From Azoarcus olearius (GTDB lineage Bacteria; Pseudomonadota; Gammaproteobacteria; Burkholderiales; Rhodocyclaceae), in contig NZ_CP016210.1 of the NCBI RefSeq assembly GCF_001682385.1, positions 682,001 through 746,000 on the forward strand: 64,000 nt of DNA. The letters run 5' to 3'. Shown here piece after piece: positions 25,728 through 34,897 of the stretch (within the stretch, counting starts at the first letter, position 1; every line of letters begins with the position of its first letter). The notes beneath the pieces were generated by a model. That model was not told the origin of the DNA and did not search any database. It saw only the letters and a program-made list of their open reading frames with translations. Made by a program: the position numbers and the translations under genes.

Positions 25728-28727
25728 ATGCCGGCATGGCGGGGTTTGCGGGTTCGTTTCCACTACGTAGCCACTGCATTGCTGGTGGTGCTGGTGATCG
25801 CGCTGATGAGCGTGTTCCTGCTCAGCGTGCTGCACCGCTTCGAGGAAATGGCGCGTGAGCATGCGCGCGCGGTGTTTGCGCAGGTCGCCGACCGCAATGC
25901 GCTGAAGCTGCAGGAAACCCTGGCGCGCGCCGGCCGTGTGGTGGGCGCCCACGCCGCCTTCGAGGCGCCCGCCTATCGCGCCGCGCTGAGCCGCCTCGAC
26001 GCCGATGCGCCGCTCGCGGGGCTGTTCGCCGAATTGCGCGTCAATCCCCAGGTGTATGGTTTCTACGTCGGTTTCGACGACGGCGCCTTCCTGCAACTGG
26101 TCGGCGTCCGGGGCAACGCCGGCGTGATCGCCGCGCTCTCGGCGCCGGCTTCGACGTGGTTTGCGCTGCGCTCCATCACCGCAGACGGCGCGCGCCGGGT
26201 GGAGACCTGGCGCTTCTACGACGAGGCCGCGCACGAACTCGGGCGGCGCAGCGCCGACGCGGTGTATCTGCCGCAGTCGCGCCCCTGGTACAGCGCGGCG
26301 ATGCAGCGTGCCGGGCTGCAGGCCACCGATCCCTATGTGTTCCAGTCCTCGGGCGAACTCGGGGTCACCCTGTCGCAGGCGCTTGCGGGCGGGCAGGGCG
26401 TGTTCGGCGCCGATCTCGCGCTCGGGGAGCTCGCTGCCTTCGTTGGCGCCTCGCTGGGCGAGTGGCCCGGCGGCGTGGCCGTGCTGGACGGCGCGCAGCG
26501 CTTGTTGCTCTATCACGCCAGCGACGGCCTCGGAGCGTCCAGGCCGCCCACCTTGCAGCCGCTCACCAGTGCCGACGATCCCTTCCTCGGCACCCTGCGC
26601 GCCGACGGCCTGCCGCCGGCCAGCGGCAGCGTGACCGCGGTGCTCGGGCGCGATTTCGTGTTCGCCGGCCAGGAAGTCACGGTGGCGGCGGATACGACCT
26701 TCCAGGTGGTCGCGTTTGCGCCGGTGGATGCCTTTGCCGGTGCCATCGAACGTGCCCGCGACGACCTGGTGCGGGTGTCGGCGCTGGTGCTGTGCATCTC
26801 GCTGCCGATCGCGTTCTTTGCCGCGCGTCATGCGTCGCGCACACTGGGCCTGCTCGCACGCGATTCCGAACGCGTGATGCAGATGGATTTTTCCGGGGCG
26901 GTCGAGGTGCGCTCGATGTTCTACGAGATCGACACCCTGAGTGAGGCGCACCGCACCATGAAGGCGTCGATCCAGGCCCGTACCCGCGCGCTCAACGAGG
27001 CGCTCGACAAGCTGGAAAGCCTCGTCGACAACGGGTTGCGGCTGTCCGCGGAACGCGACCACGAGCGCCTGCTCGCCCACATCCTCGGCGTCGGCAAGCG
27101 CCTGTGCAACGCCGACGCCGCGTCGCTGCTGATGGTCACGCCGGAAGGCAGCCTGCGTTTCGCGCTGCGCAGCCGCAACGACCCGCTGCCGCAGATGGAG
27201 ATTCCGCTGCACGACCCGCACACCGGCGCACCCAATGAGCACTTCGTCGCGGTGTGGGTGGCGCTGCACCGCCAGACCGTGCGGATCGACGACACTGCGA
27301 CCGAAACCCGCTTCGACGTCAGCGGCGCGCGCGGCATGGACAGCGCTACCGGCTATCGCACCGTGTCGATGCTGACGGTGCCGATGACCAGCAGCGGTGG
27401 CGAGGTCATCGGCGTGCTGCAGTTCCTCAATGCCACCGACCCCGAGACCGGCGCGCCTGTCGCGTTCCCGGCCCAGCTGGTGCCGTACGTCGAGGCGCTG
27501 GCGTCGCAGTCGGCGGTCGCGCTCGATAACCACAACCTGCTCGACTCGCAGCAGAAGCTGATGGACGCGCTGGTGCGCCTGGTAGCGGGCGCGATCGACG
27601 CCAAGAGCCCCTACACCGGCGGCCACTGCGAGCGGGTACCCGAACTCGCGGTGATGCTGGCCGAGGCCGCGTGCGAGGCCGACAGCGGACCGCTGGCCGC
27701 CTTTCGCTTCGACAGCGAGGAGGAGTGGCGCGAGTTCCGCATCGGTGCGTGGCTGCACGACTGCGGCAAGGTCACCACGCCGGAATACGTGGTCGACAAG
27801 GCCACCAAGCTGGAGACGATCTACAACCGCATCCATGAAGTCCGCACCCGCTTCGAAGTGCTGCTGCGCGACGCCGAGATCGAGCGTCTGCAGCGCCTGC
27901 TGCAAGGCGAGGATGCCGAGGCCGCTAATACCGCGTTCGCCGCGCGCAAGGCGCGGCTGCAGGACGAATTCCGCTTCGTTGCAGAGTGCAACATCGGCGG
28001 CGAGGCGATGGAGCAGGGCCACCAGGCGCGTCTGCGCGACATCGGCGGCCAGACCTGGCTGCGCCATTTCGACGACCGGCTCGGCCTGTCGCAGGACGAA
28101 CTGCGGCGGCGCGCCGACCTGCCCGCGGCAGGGCTGCCGGCGGTCGAGACGCTGCTCGCCGACCACCCCTGGCAGGTGGTGCCGCGGCCGGCCGCACAAC
28201 GTTTCGATCCGCGCTACGGGTTTCGCGTGCGTGTGCCCGAGAACCTCTACAACTTCGGTGAGCTGTACAACCTGAGCGTGACCCGCGGCACGCTGACCGA
28301 GGAGGAGCGCTTCAAGATCAACGAGCACATCATGCAGACCATCATCATGCTCGATGCGCTGCCGTTGCCGCGGCAGCTCGCGCGCGTCCCCGAATACGCC
28401 GGCACGCACCATGAAACACTGACCGGTTCCGGCTACCCGAAGGGGCTGGCGCAGGAGGAGCTGTCGATCCCGGCGCGGATCATGGCGGTCGCCGACATCT
28501 TCGAGGCGCTGACGGCCGCCGATCGCCCCTACAAGAAGGCCAAGCCGCTGTCCGAGGCGATCGCGATCCTTGCCCGGCTGGCGCGCCAGCGCCATGTGGA
28601 CCCGGACGTGTTTGCGCTCTTCCTGCGTTCGGGCGTCTATCTGCGCTACGCGCAGCGCTTCCTTGATCCCGCCCAGATCGATGACGTGGACATCGATCAC
28701 TATCTGGCGGAGGTCTGCACCGCCTGA
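25728..28727 (+). CDS. Cache-GAF-HD-GYP signalling protein
   Basis: A 999-residue protein with a helix near residues 12-33, a periplasmic Cache-like sensor (35-340), a second helix (about 345-365), a HAMP-like linker, a GAF domain (435-600) and an HD-GYP output. The HD pair is His677-Asp678 (WLHDCGK), and the GYP motif is at 902-904 (HHETLTGSGYPKGL). The two halves are separated by about 225 residues, so an insert of roughly 150-160 residues splits the domain. The usual Asp before GSGYP is Thr here. It may hydrolyse c-di-GMP or another cyclic dinucleotide. The start is the ATG at 25728, 5 nt after a gaggagg site. Confidence 0.87.
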   Translation: MPAWRGLRVRFHYVATALLVVLVIALMSVFLLSVLHRFEEMAREHARAVFAQVADRNALKLQETLARAGRVVGAHAAFEAPAYRAALSRLDADAPLAGLFAELRVNPQVYGFYVGFDDGAFLQLVGVRGNAGVIAALSAPASTWFALRSITADGARRVETWRFYDEAAHELGRRSADAVYLPQSRPWYSAAMQRAGLQATDPYVFQSSGELGVTLSQALAGGQGVFGADLALGELAAFVGASLGEWPGGVAVLDGAQRLLLYHASDGLGASRPPTLQPLTSADDPFLGTLRADGLPPASGSVTAVLGRDFVFAGQEVTVAADTTFQVVAFAPVDAFAGAIERARDDLVRVSALVLCISLPIAFFAARHASRTLGLLARDSERVMQMDFSGAVEVRSMFYEIDTLSEAHRTMKASIQARTRALNEALDKLESLVDNGLRLSAERDHERLLAHILGVGKRLCNADAASLLMVTPEGSLRFALRSRNDPLPQMEIPLHDPHTGAPNEHFVAVWVALHRQTVRIDDTATETRFDVSGARGMDSATGYRTVSMLTVPMTSSGGEVIGVLQFLNATDPETGAPVAFPAQLVPYVEALASQSAVALDNHNLLDSQQKLMDALVRLVAGAIDAKSPYTGGHCERVPELAVMLAEAACEADSGPLAAFRFDSEEEWREFRIGAWLHDCGKVTTPEYVVDKATKLETIYNRIHEVRTRFEVLLRDAEIERLQRLLQGEDAEAANTAFAARKARLQDEFRFVAECNIGGEAMEQGHQARLRDIGGQTWLRHFDDRLGLSQDELRRRADLPAAGLPAVETLLADHPWQVVPRPAAQRFDPRYGFRVRVPENLYNFGELYNLSVTRGTLTEEERFKINEHIMQTIIMLDALPLPRQLARVPEYAGTHHETLTGSGYPKGLAQEELSIPARIMAVADIFEALTAADRPYKKAKPLSEAIAILARLARQRHVDPDVFALFLRSGVYLRYAQRFLDPAQIDDVDIDHYLAEVCTA

Positions 28728-28731
28728 GGGC

Positions 28732-28761
28732 CTGACGCATCGCCGCCGCGGCGGGTAGAAT
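28732..28761 (+). promoter_or_regulatory. Putative sigma-70 promoter of ilvD
   Basis: CTGACG (28732-28737) and TAGAAT (28756-28761), spaced by 18 bp, match sigma-70 hexamers at 4/6 and 5/6. The start codon follows 34 bp after the -10. No leader peptide or attenuator was seen. Confidence 0.45.
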
Positions 28762-28795
28762 CGACGGTCTACCGCAGTTCGCCCGGAGTCCCGCA

Positions 28796-30646
28796 ATGCC
28801 CCAATACCGTTCCCGCACCTCCACCGCCGGCCGCAACATGGCAGGTGCCCGCGCCCTGTGGCGCGCCACCGGCATGAAGGACGGCGACTTCGAAAAGCCG
28901 ATCATCGCGATCGCCAACAGCTTCACCCAGTTCGTGCCGGGTCATGTGCACCTGAAGGACCTCGGCCAGCTTGTCGCGCGCGAGATCGAAGCCGCCGGCG
29001 GCGTCGCGAAGGAATTCAACACCATCGCGGTCGATGACGGCATCGCCATGGGCCACGGCGGCATGCTGTATTCGCTGCCCTCGCGCGACCTCATCGCCGA
29101 CAGCGTCGAATACATGGTGAACGCGCACACCGCGGACGCGCTGGTGTGCATCTCCAACTGCGACAAGATCACCCCGGGCATGCTGATGGCCGCGCTGCGC
29201 CTCAACATTCCCACCATCTTCGTCTCCGGCGGGCCGATGGAGGCCGGCAAGGTGAAATGGGAAGCCAAGATCATCCCGCTCGACCTCGTCGATGCGATGG
29301 TCAAGGCCGCGGACAAGAACTGTTCGGACGAGGAAGTCGACGCGATCGAACGCTCCGCCTGTCCCACCTGTGGGTCCTGCTCCGGCATGTTCACCGCCAA
29401 CTCGATGAACTGCCTGACCGAAGCGCTGGGCCTGTCGCTGCCCGGCAATGGCACCACGCTGGCCACCCATGCCGACCGCGAAAAGCTGTTCCGCGAGGCC
29501 GGCCGCCGCATCGTCGATCTCGCCAAGCGCTACTACGAGAAGGACGACGCCACGGTGCTGCCGCGCGCCATCGCCAGCTTCGCCGCGTTCGAGAACGCGA
29601 TCAGCCTGGACGTGGCGATGGGCGGGTCCACCAACACCGTGCTGCACCTGCTCGCCGCCGCCAAGGAGGCAGGGGTGGACTTCACGATGAAGGACATCGA
29701 TCGCATCTCGCGCCACGTGCCCTGCCTGTGCAAGGTGGCGCCGGCGGTGCCGGACGTGCATATCGAGGACGTGCACCGCGCCGGCGGGATCATGAGCATC
29801 CTCGGCGAACTCGACCGCGCCGGCCTGCTCAACCGGGATGTGCCCACGGTGCACAGCAAGACGCTGGGCGAAGCGTTGGGCCGCTGGGACATCATGCAGG
29901 CGCACGACAAGGCGGTGTTCGATTTCTTCCTCGCCGCCCCGGGCGGCGTGCCGACCCAGGTGGCCTTCAGCCAGAACCGGCGCTGGAGCGAACTCGACAT
30001 GGACCGCGCCAAGGGCGTGATCCGCAACAAGGCCAACGCCTTCAGCCAGGACGGCGGCCTCGCGGTGCTGTACGGCAACATCGCCGAAAAGGGCTGCATC
30101 GTGAAGACCGCCGGCGTGGATGAGTCGATCTGGCAGTTCACCGGCAAGGCGCGGGTGTACGAAAGCCAGGAAGACGCTGTCGAAGGCATCCTGGGCGAGC
30201 AGGTGCAGGCGGGCGACGTGGTCGTGATCCGCTACGAGGGCCCCAAGGGCGGCCCCGGCATGCAGGAGATGCTGTACCCCACCTCGTACCTGAAGAGCCG
30301 CGGCCTCGGCAAGGAATGTGCGCTGCTGACCGATGGCCGCTTCTCCGGCGGCACTTCGGGCCTGTCGATCGGCCACGCTTCGCCGGAGGCCGCGATGGGC
30401 GGCGCGATCGCGCTGGTGGAAGACGGCGACACGATCGAGATCGACATCCCCAACCGCCGCATCGCGCTGGCGGTGTCCGATGAAGAACTTGCCCGCCGCC
30501 GCGCCGCGATGGAGGCCAAAGGCGCAGCGGCCTGGAAACCGGCAAACCGCGAGCGCGTCGTTTCGGCCGCGCTGCAGGCCTATGCTGCGCTCACCACCTC
30601 GGCCGACACCGGGGCGGTGCGCGACATTACCCAGGTCCAGCGCTGA
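28796..30646 (+). CDS. ilvD: Dihydroxy-acid dehydratase
   Basis: A 616-residue Fe-S dehydratase that makes 2-oxoisovalerate and 2-oxo-3-methylvalerate in branched-chain amino acid synthesis. The cluster region is visible as [12 protein letters not shown] and [19 protein letters not shown], and the C-terminal catalytic region as [19 protein letters not shown]. Its length equals that of the E. coli [4Fe-4S] enzyme. It has its own predicted promoter and is not beside other ilv genes. A perfect 9-bp GC hairpin follows the stop. Confidence 0.97.
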   Translation: MPQYRSRTSTAGRNMAGARALWRATGMKDGDFEKPIIAIANSFTQFVPGHVHLKDLGQLVAREIEAAGGVAKEFNTIAVDDGIAMGHGGMLYSLPSRDLIADSVEYMVNAHTADALVCISNCDKITPGMLMAALRLNIPTIFVSGGPMEAGKVKWEAKIIPLDLVDAMVKAADKNCSDEEVDAIERSACPTCGSCSGMFTANSMNCLTEALGLSLPGNGTTLATHADREKLFREAGRRIVDLAKRYYEKDDATVLPRAIASFAAFENAISLDVAMGGSTNTVLHLLAAAKEAGVDFTMKDIDRISRHVPCLCKVAPAVPDVHIEDVHRAGGIMSILGELDRAGLLNRDVPTVHSKTLGEALGRWDIMQAHDKAVFDFFLAAPGGVPTQVAFSQNRRWSELDMDRAKGVIRNKANAFSQDGGLAVLYGNIAEKGCIVKTAGVDESIWQFTGKARVYESQEDAVEGILGEQVQAGDVVVIRYEGPKGGPGMQEMLYPTSYLKSRGLGKECALLTDGRFSGGTSGLSIGHASPEAAMGGAIALVEDGDTIEIDIPNRRIALAVSDEELARRRAAMEAKGAAAWKPANRERVVSAALQAYAALTTSADTGAVRDITQVQR

Positions 30647-30654
30647 ACGAAGCG

Positions 30655-30680
30655 GGGGCGGCGATCAAGGCCGCCGCCCC
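30655..30680 (+). terminator. GC hairpin after ilvD
   Basis: GGGGCGGCG (30655-30663) pairs perfectly with CGCCGCCCC (30672-30680) around an 8-base loop, 9 bp after the ilvD stop. There is no T run, so termination efficiency is uncertain. Confidence 0.45.
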
Positions 30681-30694
30681 GTCTCCCCCATCAA

Positions 30695-30724
30695 TTGACC
30701 GCCTCGCGCGGCCCCCTCTACCAT
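30695..30724 (+). promoter_or_regulatory. Putative promoter of the ZapB-like/zapA unit
   Basis: TTGACC (30695-30700) and TACCAT (30719-30724) are separated by 18 bp. The expected transcription start would fall at or within a base or two of the ATG at 30732, so the first gene could be leaderless; no ribosome site is seen there. Confidence 0.4.
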
Positions 30725-30731
30725 CGAGACC

Positions 30732-30926
30732 ATGGACGCCGACCTCACCCATCTCGAAGCGCAGCTGGAACAGCTCATCAGTCTGTACACCGGCCTCAAG
30801 GCCGAGAACCGCGACCTGCGCGCGCGGGTGGTGAAGCTCGAATCCGACAACCGCGCGCTGGCGGACAAGGTGAGCTACGCCACGAGCAAGATCGAAGCCG
30901 TGCTCGAACAACTGCCGGAAGCCTGA
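30732..30926 (+). CDS. Small ZapB-like coiled-coil protein (TIGR02449 type)
   Basis: A 64-residue protein that is one continuous amphipathic coiled coil (LEAQLEQLISLYTGLKAEN, LRARVVKLESDNRAL). Such proteins often sit directly before zapA in beta- and gammaproteobacteria and are thought to join the division ring like ZapB; this is by position and shape, not by proof. It lies 8 bp before zapA. No ribosome site precedes it. Confidence 0.8.
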   Translation: MDADLTHLEAQLEQLISLYTGLKAENRDLRARVVKLESDNRALADKVSYATSKIEAVLEQLPEA

Positions 30927-30934
30927 GGACCCCA

Positions 30935-31231
30935 ATGGACGCGCTCGACATCACGCTGCTCGGCAAGGAATACCGGGTTTCCTGCGCCCCCGAAAATCGC
31001 GATGCGCTGCTCGCCGCGGCGGCCTTCGTCGATGGCAAGCTCGTCGAGTTGGCCGAAAAAACGCATTCCTCCGGAGAGCGCCTCGCGATCATGACGGCAC
31101 TCAATATCGCGCACGAATTTCTGCAGTTCCAGCGCGGCAACGGGTTTGACATGCCGGCCGCGAAGCGTAGAATCGAACTCATGAAAGCGCGCCTCGACGG
31201 GGTGCTGGCACAGCAAGAAAAACTCTTCTGA
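30935..31231 (+). CDS. zapA: Cell division protein ZapA
   Basis: A 98-residue ZapA that bundles FtsZ filaments at the division site. The globular N-terminal part (ITLLGKEYRVSCAPENRDAL) leads into a C-terminal helix used for tetramer formation. The ATG at 30935 gives the family length. 6S RNA follows directly, as in many Proteobacteria, and could be partly co-transcribed. Confidence 0.93.
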   Translation: MDALDITLLGKEYRVSCAPENRDALLAAAAFVDGKLVELAEKTHSSGERLAIMTALNIAHEFLQFQRGNGFDMPAAKRRIELMKARLDGVLAQQEKLF

Positions 31232-31242
31232 CTCAATGGGTT

Positions 31243-31450
31243 GGAGAGCGCTGTCCGGTGTTGTGGCACGCGATGATCAATCCCCTGCAGTGTTCGTTGA
31301 AGCCGTAGATTCCTTGAACCAATGTCGAGAGACTAGGTTGCCGACCATAGACACCGCTGGTGTGCATGCCCCTAGCCGGGTGAGCCTGATGCGGAAGGGA
31401 CGCGACCTCCCTGAACCCTAGGTTCAGGATGCCCGGCGGAGACGGCACAG
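31243..31450 (+). ncRNA. ssrS: 6S RNA (SsrS)
   Basis: This region downstream of zapA has the features of a betaproteobacterial 6S RNA, which binds sigma-70 RNA polymerase in stationary phase. GCTGTC (31250-31255) pairs with GACGGC (31441-31446) to close the long hairpin. ATTCCTTGAACC lies on the central 5' side, and a perfect hairpin CCTGAACC-cta-GGTTCAGG is at 31410-31428 near the 3' end. Exact ends were set by the closing stem and are approximate. The usual downstream gene (fau/ygfA) is replaced here by an EVE-domain gene. Confidence 0.8.
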
Positions 31451-31470
31451 GCGGGGGGCCAAACAGCAAA

Positions 31471-31494
31471 GGCACGGCGCAAGCCGTGCCTTTT
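31471..31494 (+). terminator. Intrinsic terminator of 6S RNA
   Basis: GGCACGGC, loop GCAA, GCCGTGCC, then TTTT: a perfect 8-bp stem with a stable tetraloop and a short T run, 20 bp after the closing stem of 6S RNA. Confidence 0.85.
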
Positions 31495-31580
31495 GCGTTC
31501 ACCGGGGATCGCGCATCTGCGCTGCCTCCTGCCCCGCGCCGCGTTTTTTTGCGGCGCCTGTTCACTTCGATGGACCTGCC

Positions 31581-32060
31581 ATGCGCTACTGGCTGATGAA
31601 GTCCGAGCCCGACGATTGTTCGATCGACGACCTCGCCCGTCGTCCCGGCGGCACCGTGCCCTGGTACGGCGTACGCAACTATCAGGCGCGCAACCTGATG
31701 CGCGACCAGATGCAGGTCGGCGACGCGGTGTTCTTCTACCATTCGAGCTGCCCGCAGCCCGGCATCGCCGGAATTGCCCGCGTATCGAGCCCGGCCTACC
31801 CGGACGCGACCCAGTTCGACCCCGCCAGTCCGTATCACGACCCGAAGTCCACGCCCGAAGCGCCGCGCTGGCTGAATGTGGACGTCCAGTTCGTGCGCAA
31901 GACGCGGCTGGTGCCGCTGGCGGAGTTGCGCAGCCATACCGAACTCGCCAACATGCGCGTCCTTGCGCGCGCCAACCGGCTGTCGATCACGCCCGTGGAT
32001 CCGGCCGAGTGGCGCTTCATCACCCGCGAACTGATGGGGCTGGACAACGATGGCATTTGA
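31581..32060 (+). CDS. EVE domain-containing protein
   Basis: A 159-residue protein that is entirely an EVE domain (MRYWLMKSEPDDCSIDDL, WYGVRNYQARNLMRD, the aromatic VFFYHSSCPQPGIAGIARV). EVE domains fold like YTH/PUA domains and bind modified bases in DNA or RNA; the cellular role of the stand-alone bacterial form is not settled. The end overlaps the TSUP permease gene by 11 nt. Confidence 0.93.
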   Translation: MRYWLMKSEPDDCSIDDLARRPGGTVPWYGVRNYQARNLMRDQMQVGDAVFFYHSSCPQPGIAGIARVSSPAYPDATQFDPASPYHDPKSTPEAPRWLNVDVQFVRKTRLVPLAELRSHTELANMRVLARANRLSITPVDPAEWRFITRELMGLDNDGI

Positions 32061-32856
32061 TCTGTGGTGGCTCGCCTATCCGCTGCTGGGCGCGGTGGTC
32101 GGCTTCTTTGCCGGGCTGCTCGGCATCGGCGGCGGCGGCATCATGGTGCCGATGCTGACGACGCTTTTCATCGCCCAGGGTTTCCCGCTCGCCCAGGTGG
32201 TGCACCTTGCGCTCGGCACCTCGATGGCGGCGATCGTGCTGACCTCGATCTCCAGCCTGCGCACCCATCACCGGCACGGCGCGGTGCGCTGGGAGGTGGT
32301 GCGCGGCATCACCCCCGGCATCCTGCTCGGTACCTTTGGTGGCACCTTCATTGCGGCGCATGCCGATACGGTGCCGCTGGCGATCTTCTTCGCGGTGTTC
32401 ATGGCCTACGTCTCCACGCAGATGCTGATCAACGTCAAACCCAAGCCCTCGCGCGAGCTGCCAGGCACGCTCGGACTCGGTGCTGCCGGGCTCGGCATCG
32501 GCGGCGTGTCGGCCTTGGTGGCGATCGGCGGCGGTTCGCTGTCGGTGCCGTTCATGACCTGGTGCAACGTCAAGGTCCAGCACGCGATCGGCACCTCCGC
32601 GGCGATCGGGCTGCCGATCGCGCTTGCGGGTACGCTGGGCTACCTGATCAACGGCTGGGGCGAAGCCGGCCTGCCGCCGCTGTCGCTCGGCTTCGTCTAC
32701 CTGCCGGCGCTGGTGCTGGTCAGCGGCGTGAGCTATTTCACCGCGCCGGTGGGCGCGGCCCTGGCGCACCGCCTGCCGGTGGCCACCCTGAAGAAGATCT
32801 TCGCCGGCGTGCTGATCCTGCTGTGCGTGAAGATGCTCTACAGCATCTTCAGTTGA
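32050..32856 (+). CDS. TSUP-family (TauE/SafE) sulfite/anion permease
   Basis: A 268-residue inner-membrane protein with about eight helices in two repeats, each opening with the family glycine motif (GFFAGLLGIGGGGIMVPML; SALVAIGGGSLSVPF). TSUP proteins carry sulfite, sulfoacetate or other organosulfur anions; the substrate is not readable here. It overlaps the EVE gene and is probably translated with it. Confidence 0.9.
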   Translation: MAFDLWWLAYPLLGAVVGFFAGLLGIGGGGIMVPMLTTLFIAQGFPLAQVVHLALGTSMAAIVLTSISSLRTHHRHGAVRWEVVRGITPGILLGTFGGTFIAAHADTVPLAIFFAVFMAYVSTQMLINVKPKPSRELPGTLGLGAAGLGIGGVSALVAIGGGSLSVPFMTWCNVKVQHAIGTSAAIGLPIALAGTLGYLINGWGEAGLPPLSLGFVYLPALVLVSGVSYFTAPVGAALAHRLPVATLKKIFAGVLILLCVKMLYSIFS

Positions 32857-32921
32857 TCCCGCTGGCGTGATGCTTGCTGGTCCGGGATGCGGCCGCTCCG
32901 GCCGTGCATTGCTCCGCCGCC

Positions 32922-33290
32922 ATGAACGACACCCCGCATGACCAGCTCGAGGCGCTCGCCGCCGACATCCTTACCCTGACCGAAGAGGTCGATGCCGAGG
33001 GCCTGGCGCGCAGCCGGCTGACCCGCGGCGAAACCATCAAGCGGCTGCGGCGCATGGCAGCGATCGCCGCAGCGCTGCCCGACGAAGCGCGCGCCGCCCT
33101 GCCAGAAATGGATTGGGCGCGCTGGCTCGCGCTGGGCGAAGACCTCGCCGCCGATCGCGTTGGCCCGCTTGCGCTGTGGACCGCCGCGCGCGAATTCACT
33201 ACCGACACCCTGCAATGGCTGCGCGTCTACCGCGAAGCCAATCCGAACTGGTACCGGCCCGCGCCTGACAGCGGGGCGACATTGTCGTAA
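32922..33290 (+). CDS. Hypothetical protein, about 122 residues
   Basis: An acidic, mostly helical protein (LEALAADILTLTEEVDAEG; MRRMAAIAAALPDEARAALP) with a Trp-rich C-terminal half (MDWARWLALGEDL, LQWLRVYREANPNWYRP). No signal or membrane segment. I do not recognise a family. The ATG at 32922 was chosen; a TTG at 32874 would extend it by 16 residues. It follows the TSUP permease by 65 bp in the same direction. Confidence 0.65.
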   Translation: MNDTPHDQLEALAADILTLTEEVDAEGLARSRLTRGETIKRLRRMAAIAAALPDEARAALPEMDWARWLALGEDLAADRVGPLALWTAAREFTTDTLQWLRVYREANPNWYRPAPDSGATLS

Positions 33291-33387
33291 ACCCGACAGC
33301 CGTTCGCGGTGCAATCGCCCATGCGGGCCTCCTCCGCGTCCATTCGAGTTGGCCTCCGGCTTGCTTGAATGCTCGCGGAGGTTATGC

Positions 33388-34785
33388 ATGGAAACCAAAC
33401 TCGACTGGTCCGCCTACGACAACACTGGCATGGGCGACCCCTTCGGTGCCGATCCTTTCGGTGCCGGCTCATTCGGCGGCGACGCGTTCGGCGCAGCGGC
33501 GGCGCCCGTGGCGGGCGGCGCTTTCGGCAAGGCGGTGGCGCTGTGCACCGGCAATCGCGCCTGCCTGCGCACCGACAGTCCCGGCGTGATGTGTCCCAGC
33601 TTTCGCGCCACGGAAGATCCACTCCATTCCACCCGCGGGCGGATCGAAGCGCTCAATGCCGCGCTCGCCGGCGCGGACGACGCCGTGGATTTCAGCGATC
33701 CGCGACTCGCGGAGGCCATGGCGCTGTGCCTGTCCTGCAAGGGCTGCAAGCGCGAGTGCCCGAACGGGGTGGATATGGCCCTGCTGCGCGCCGAGTACCT
33801 CGCCCAGCGTAACGCGCGCGAGGGCGTGCCCGCGCAGGCGCGCCTGCTGGCGTCCTTCACCGACCACCTCGCGGCCTATCCCGCGTTGCGCTGGCTGGTC
33901 GCGCTGCGAAACCGGGTCGCCCCGCTTGCGGCGCTCGGCGAGCGCTGGTGGGGCATCGCACGCGAGCGCCGCCTGCCGGCGCCCGCCTCGCGTCCCTTCA
34001 AGGATGCATCCCCCGCTTCGGTTCCTGCCGAGGGGCCGCAGGTTGCGCTGCTGGTCGATAGCTTCTGCCGCCATTTCGAGCCCGGCGTGGCCGAGGCCGC
34101 GCTCGCGGTACTGCGCGCCGCGGGTTACCGGGTGACGGTGCTTGCGCCGGCGGCGGATGACGCCAACCCGACCCGCCCGCTGTGCTGCGGCCGTTCCAAG
34201 CTCTCGTTCGGGCTGGTGGACGACGCGCGTGCCGAGGCCCGTCGCATGATGGCCGCGTTGGCGCCGGCGCTCGCGGCCCGCATCCCCGTCGTCGGGCTGG
34301 AGCCGTCGTGCCTGTTCATGCTCAAGGACGAGTACTTCAGCCTGGGGCTGGGACCGGACGTGGGACGGCTTGCCGGGCAGGTCTTCCTGTTCGAGGAGTT
34401 CCTCGCGCGCGAGCACGCCGCCGGCCGGCTGCGCCTCGCACTGAAGCCGCTGGTTCTGCCGCCGGCGCTTGTGCACGGCCATTGCCACCAGAAGGCCTAC
34501 GGCGCGATGCCGGCGGTCAGCACGGTCCTCGGGCTGATTCCCGGCTTTTCGTTCGGGATGATCGACAGTGGCTGCTGTGGCATGGCCGGCAGCTTCGGCC
34601 TGCAGGCCCGCAACCAGGCGGTTTCCCGCAAGCTGGCGGAGGCGGCACTGCTGCCGGCGGTGCGCGCCGCCGAGCCGGAGGCCCCGGTGGTGGCGGACGG
34701 ATTTTCGTGTCGCCATCAGATCCGCGACGGCGCCGGCCGCCGCCCCGTGCATGTGGCCGAGTTGCTGCAGCGCGCACTGGCCTGA
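33388..34785 (+). CDS. Fe-S/CCG-domain oxidoreductase subunit lacking its usual FAD half
   Basis: A 465-residue protein matching the C-terminal half of large FAD-linked oxidase/iron-sulfur fusions (D-lactate dehydrogenase type). Cluster-binding segments are LCTGNRACLRTDSPGVMCPS and LCLSCKGCKRECPNGVDM (about residues 50-130). Two CCG-type motifs follow: RPLCCGRSKLSFGL and DSGCCGMAGSFGL. The FAD-binding domain that normally comes first is absent. In its place are about 48 residues with a Gly/Phe-rich repeat (GDPFGADPFGAGSFGGD). A ggagg site precedes the ATG at 33388. It may be an electron-transfer subunit for a separate flavoprotein or a remodelled remnant. Confidence 0.8.
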   Translation: METKLDWSAYDNTGMGDPFGADPFGAGSFGGDAFGAAAAPVAGGAFGKAVALCTGNRACLRTDSPGVMCPSFRATEDPLHSTRGRIEALNAALAGADDAVDFSDPRLAEAMALCLSCKGCKRECPNGVDMALLRAEYLAQRNAREGVPAQARLLASFTDHLAAYPALRWLVALRNRVAPLAALGERWWGIARERRLPAPASRPFKDASPASVPAEGPQVALLVDSFCRHFEPGVAEAALAVLRAAGYRVTVLAPAADDANPTRPLCCGRSKLSFGLVDDARAEARRMMAALAPALAARIPVVGLEPSCLFMLKDEYFSLGLGPDVGRLAGQVFLFEEFLAREHAAGRLRLALKPLVLPPALVHGHCHQKAYGAMPAVSTVLGLIPGFSFGMIDSGCCGMAGSFGLQARNQAVSRKLAEAALLPAVRAAEPEAPVVADGFSCRHQIRDGAGRRPVHVAELLQRALA

Positions 34786-34897
34786 ACCGGGGTGGCCGAT
34801 CTTCGGGCCTGTTGCGCCAGATCAAATCTGCGTTCGGGCATGGCCTGGAAAATGCTTTTAGGTACCCAGGTACGAAATTTTCGTGAGGAATCCGACA

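Noticed and set aside
25617-28796. 1059-residue minus-strand frame opposite the HD-GYP gene
   Set aside because: Composition typical of antisense GC-rich frames; no recognisable motif.
31235-31450. A protein-coding gene in the zapA-EVE gap (234-residue minus frame)
   Set aside because: The frame covers the 6S RNA structure, and the product has no domain or ribosome site.
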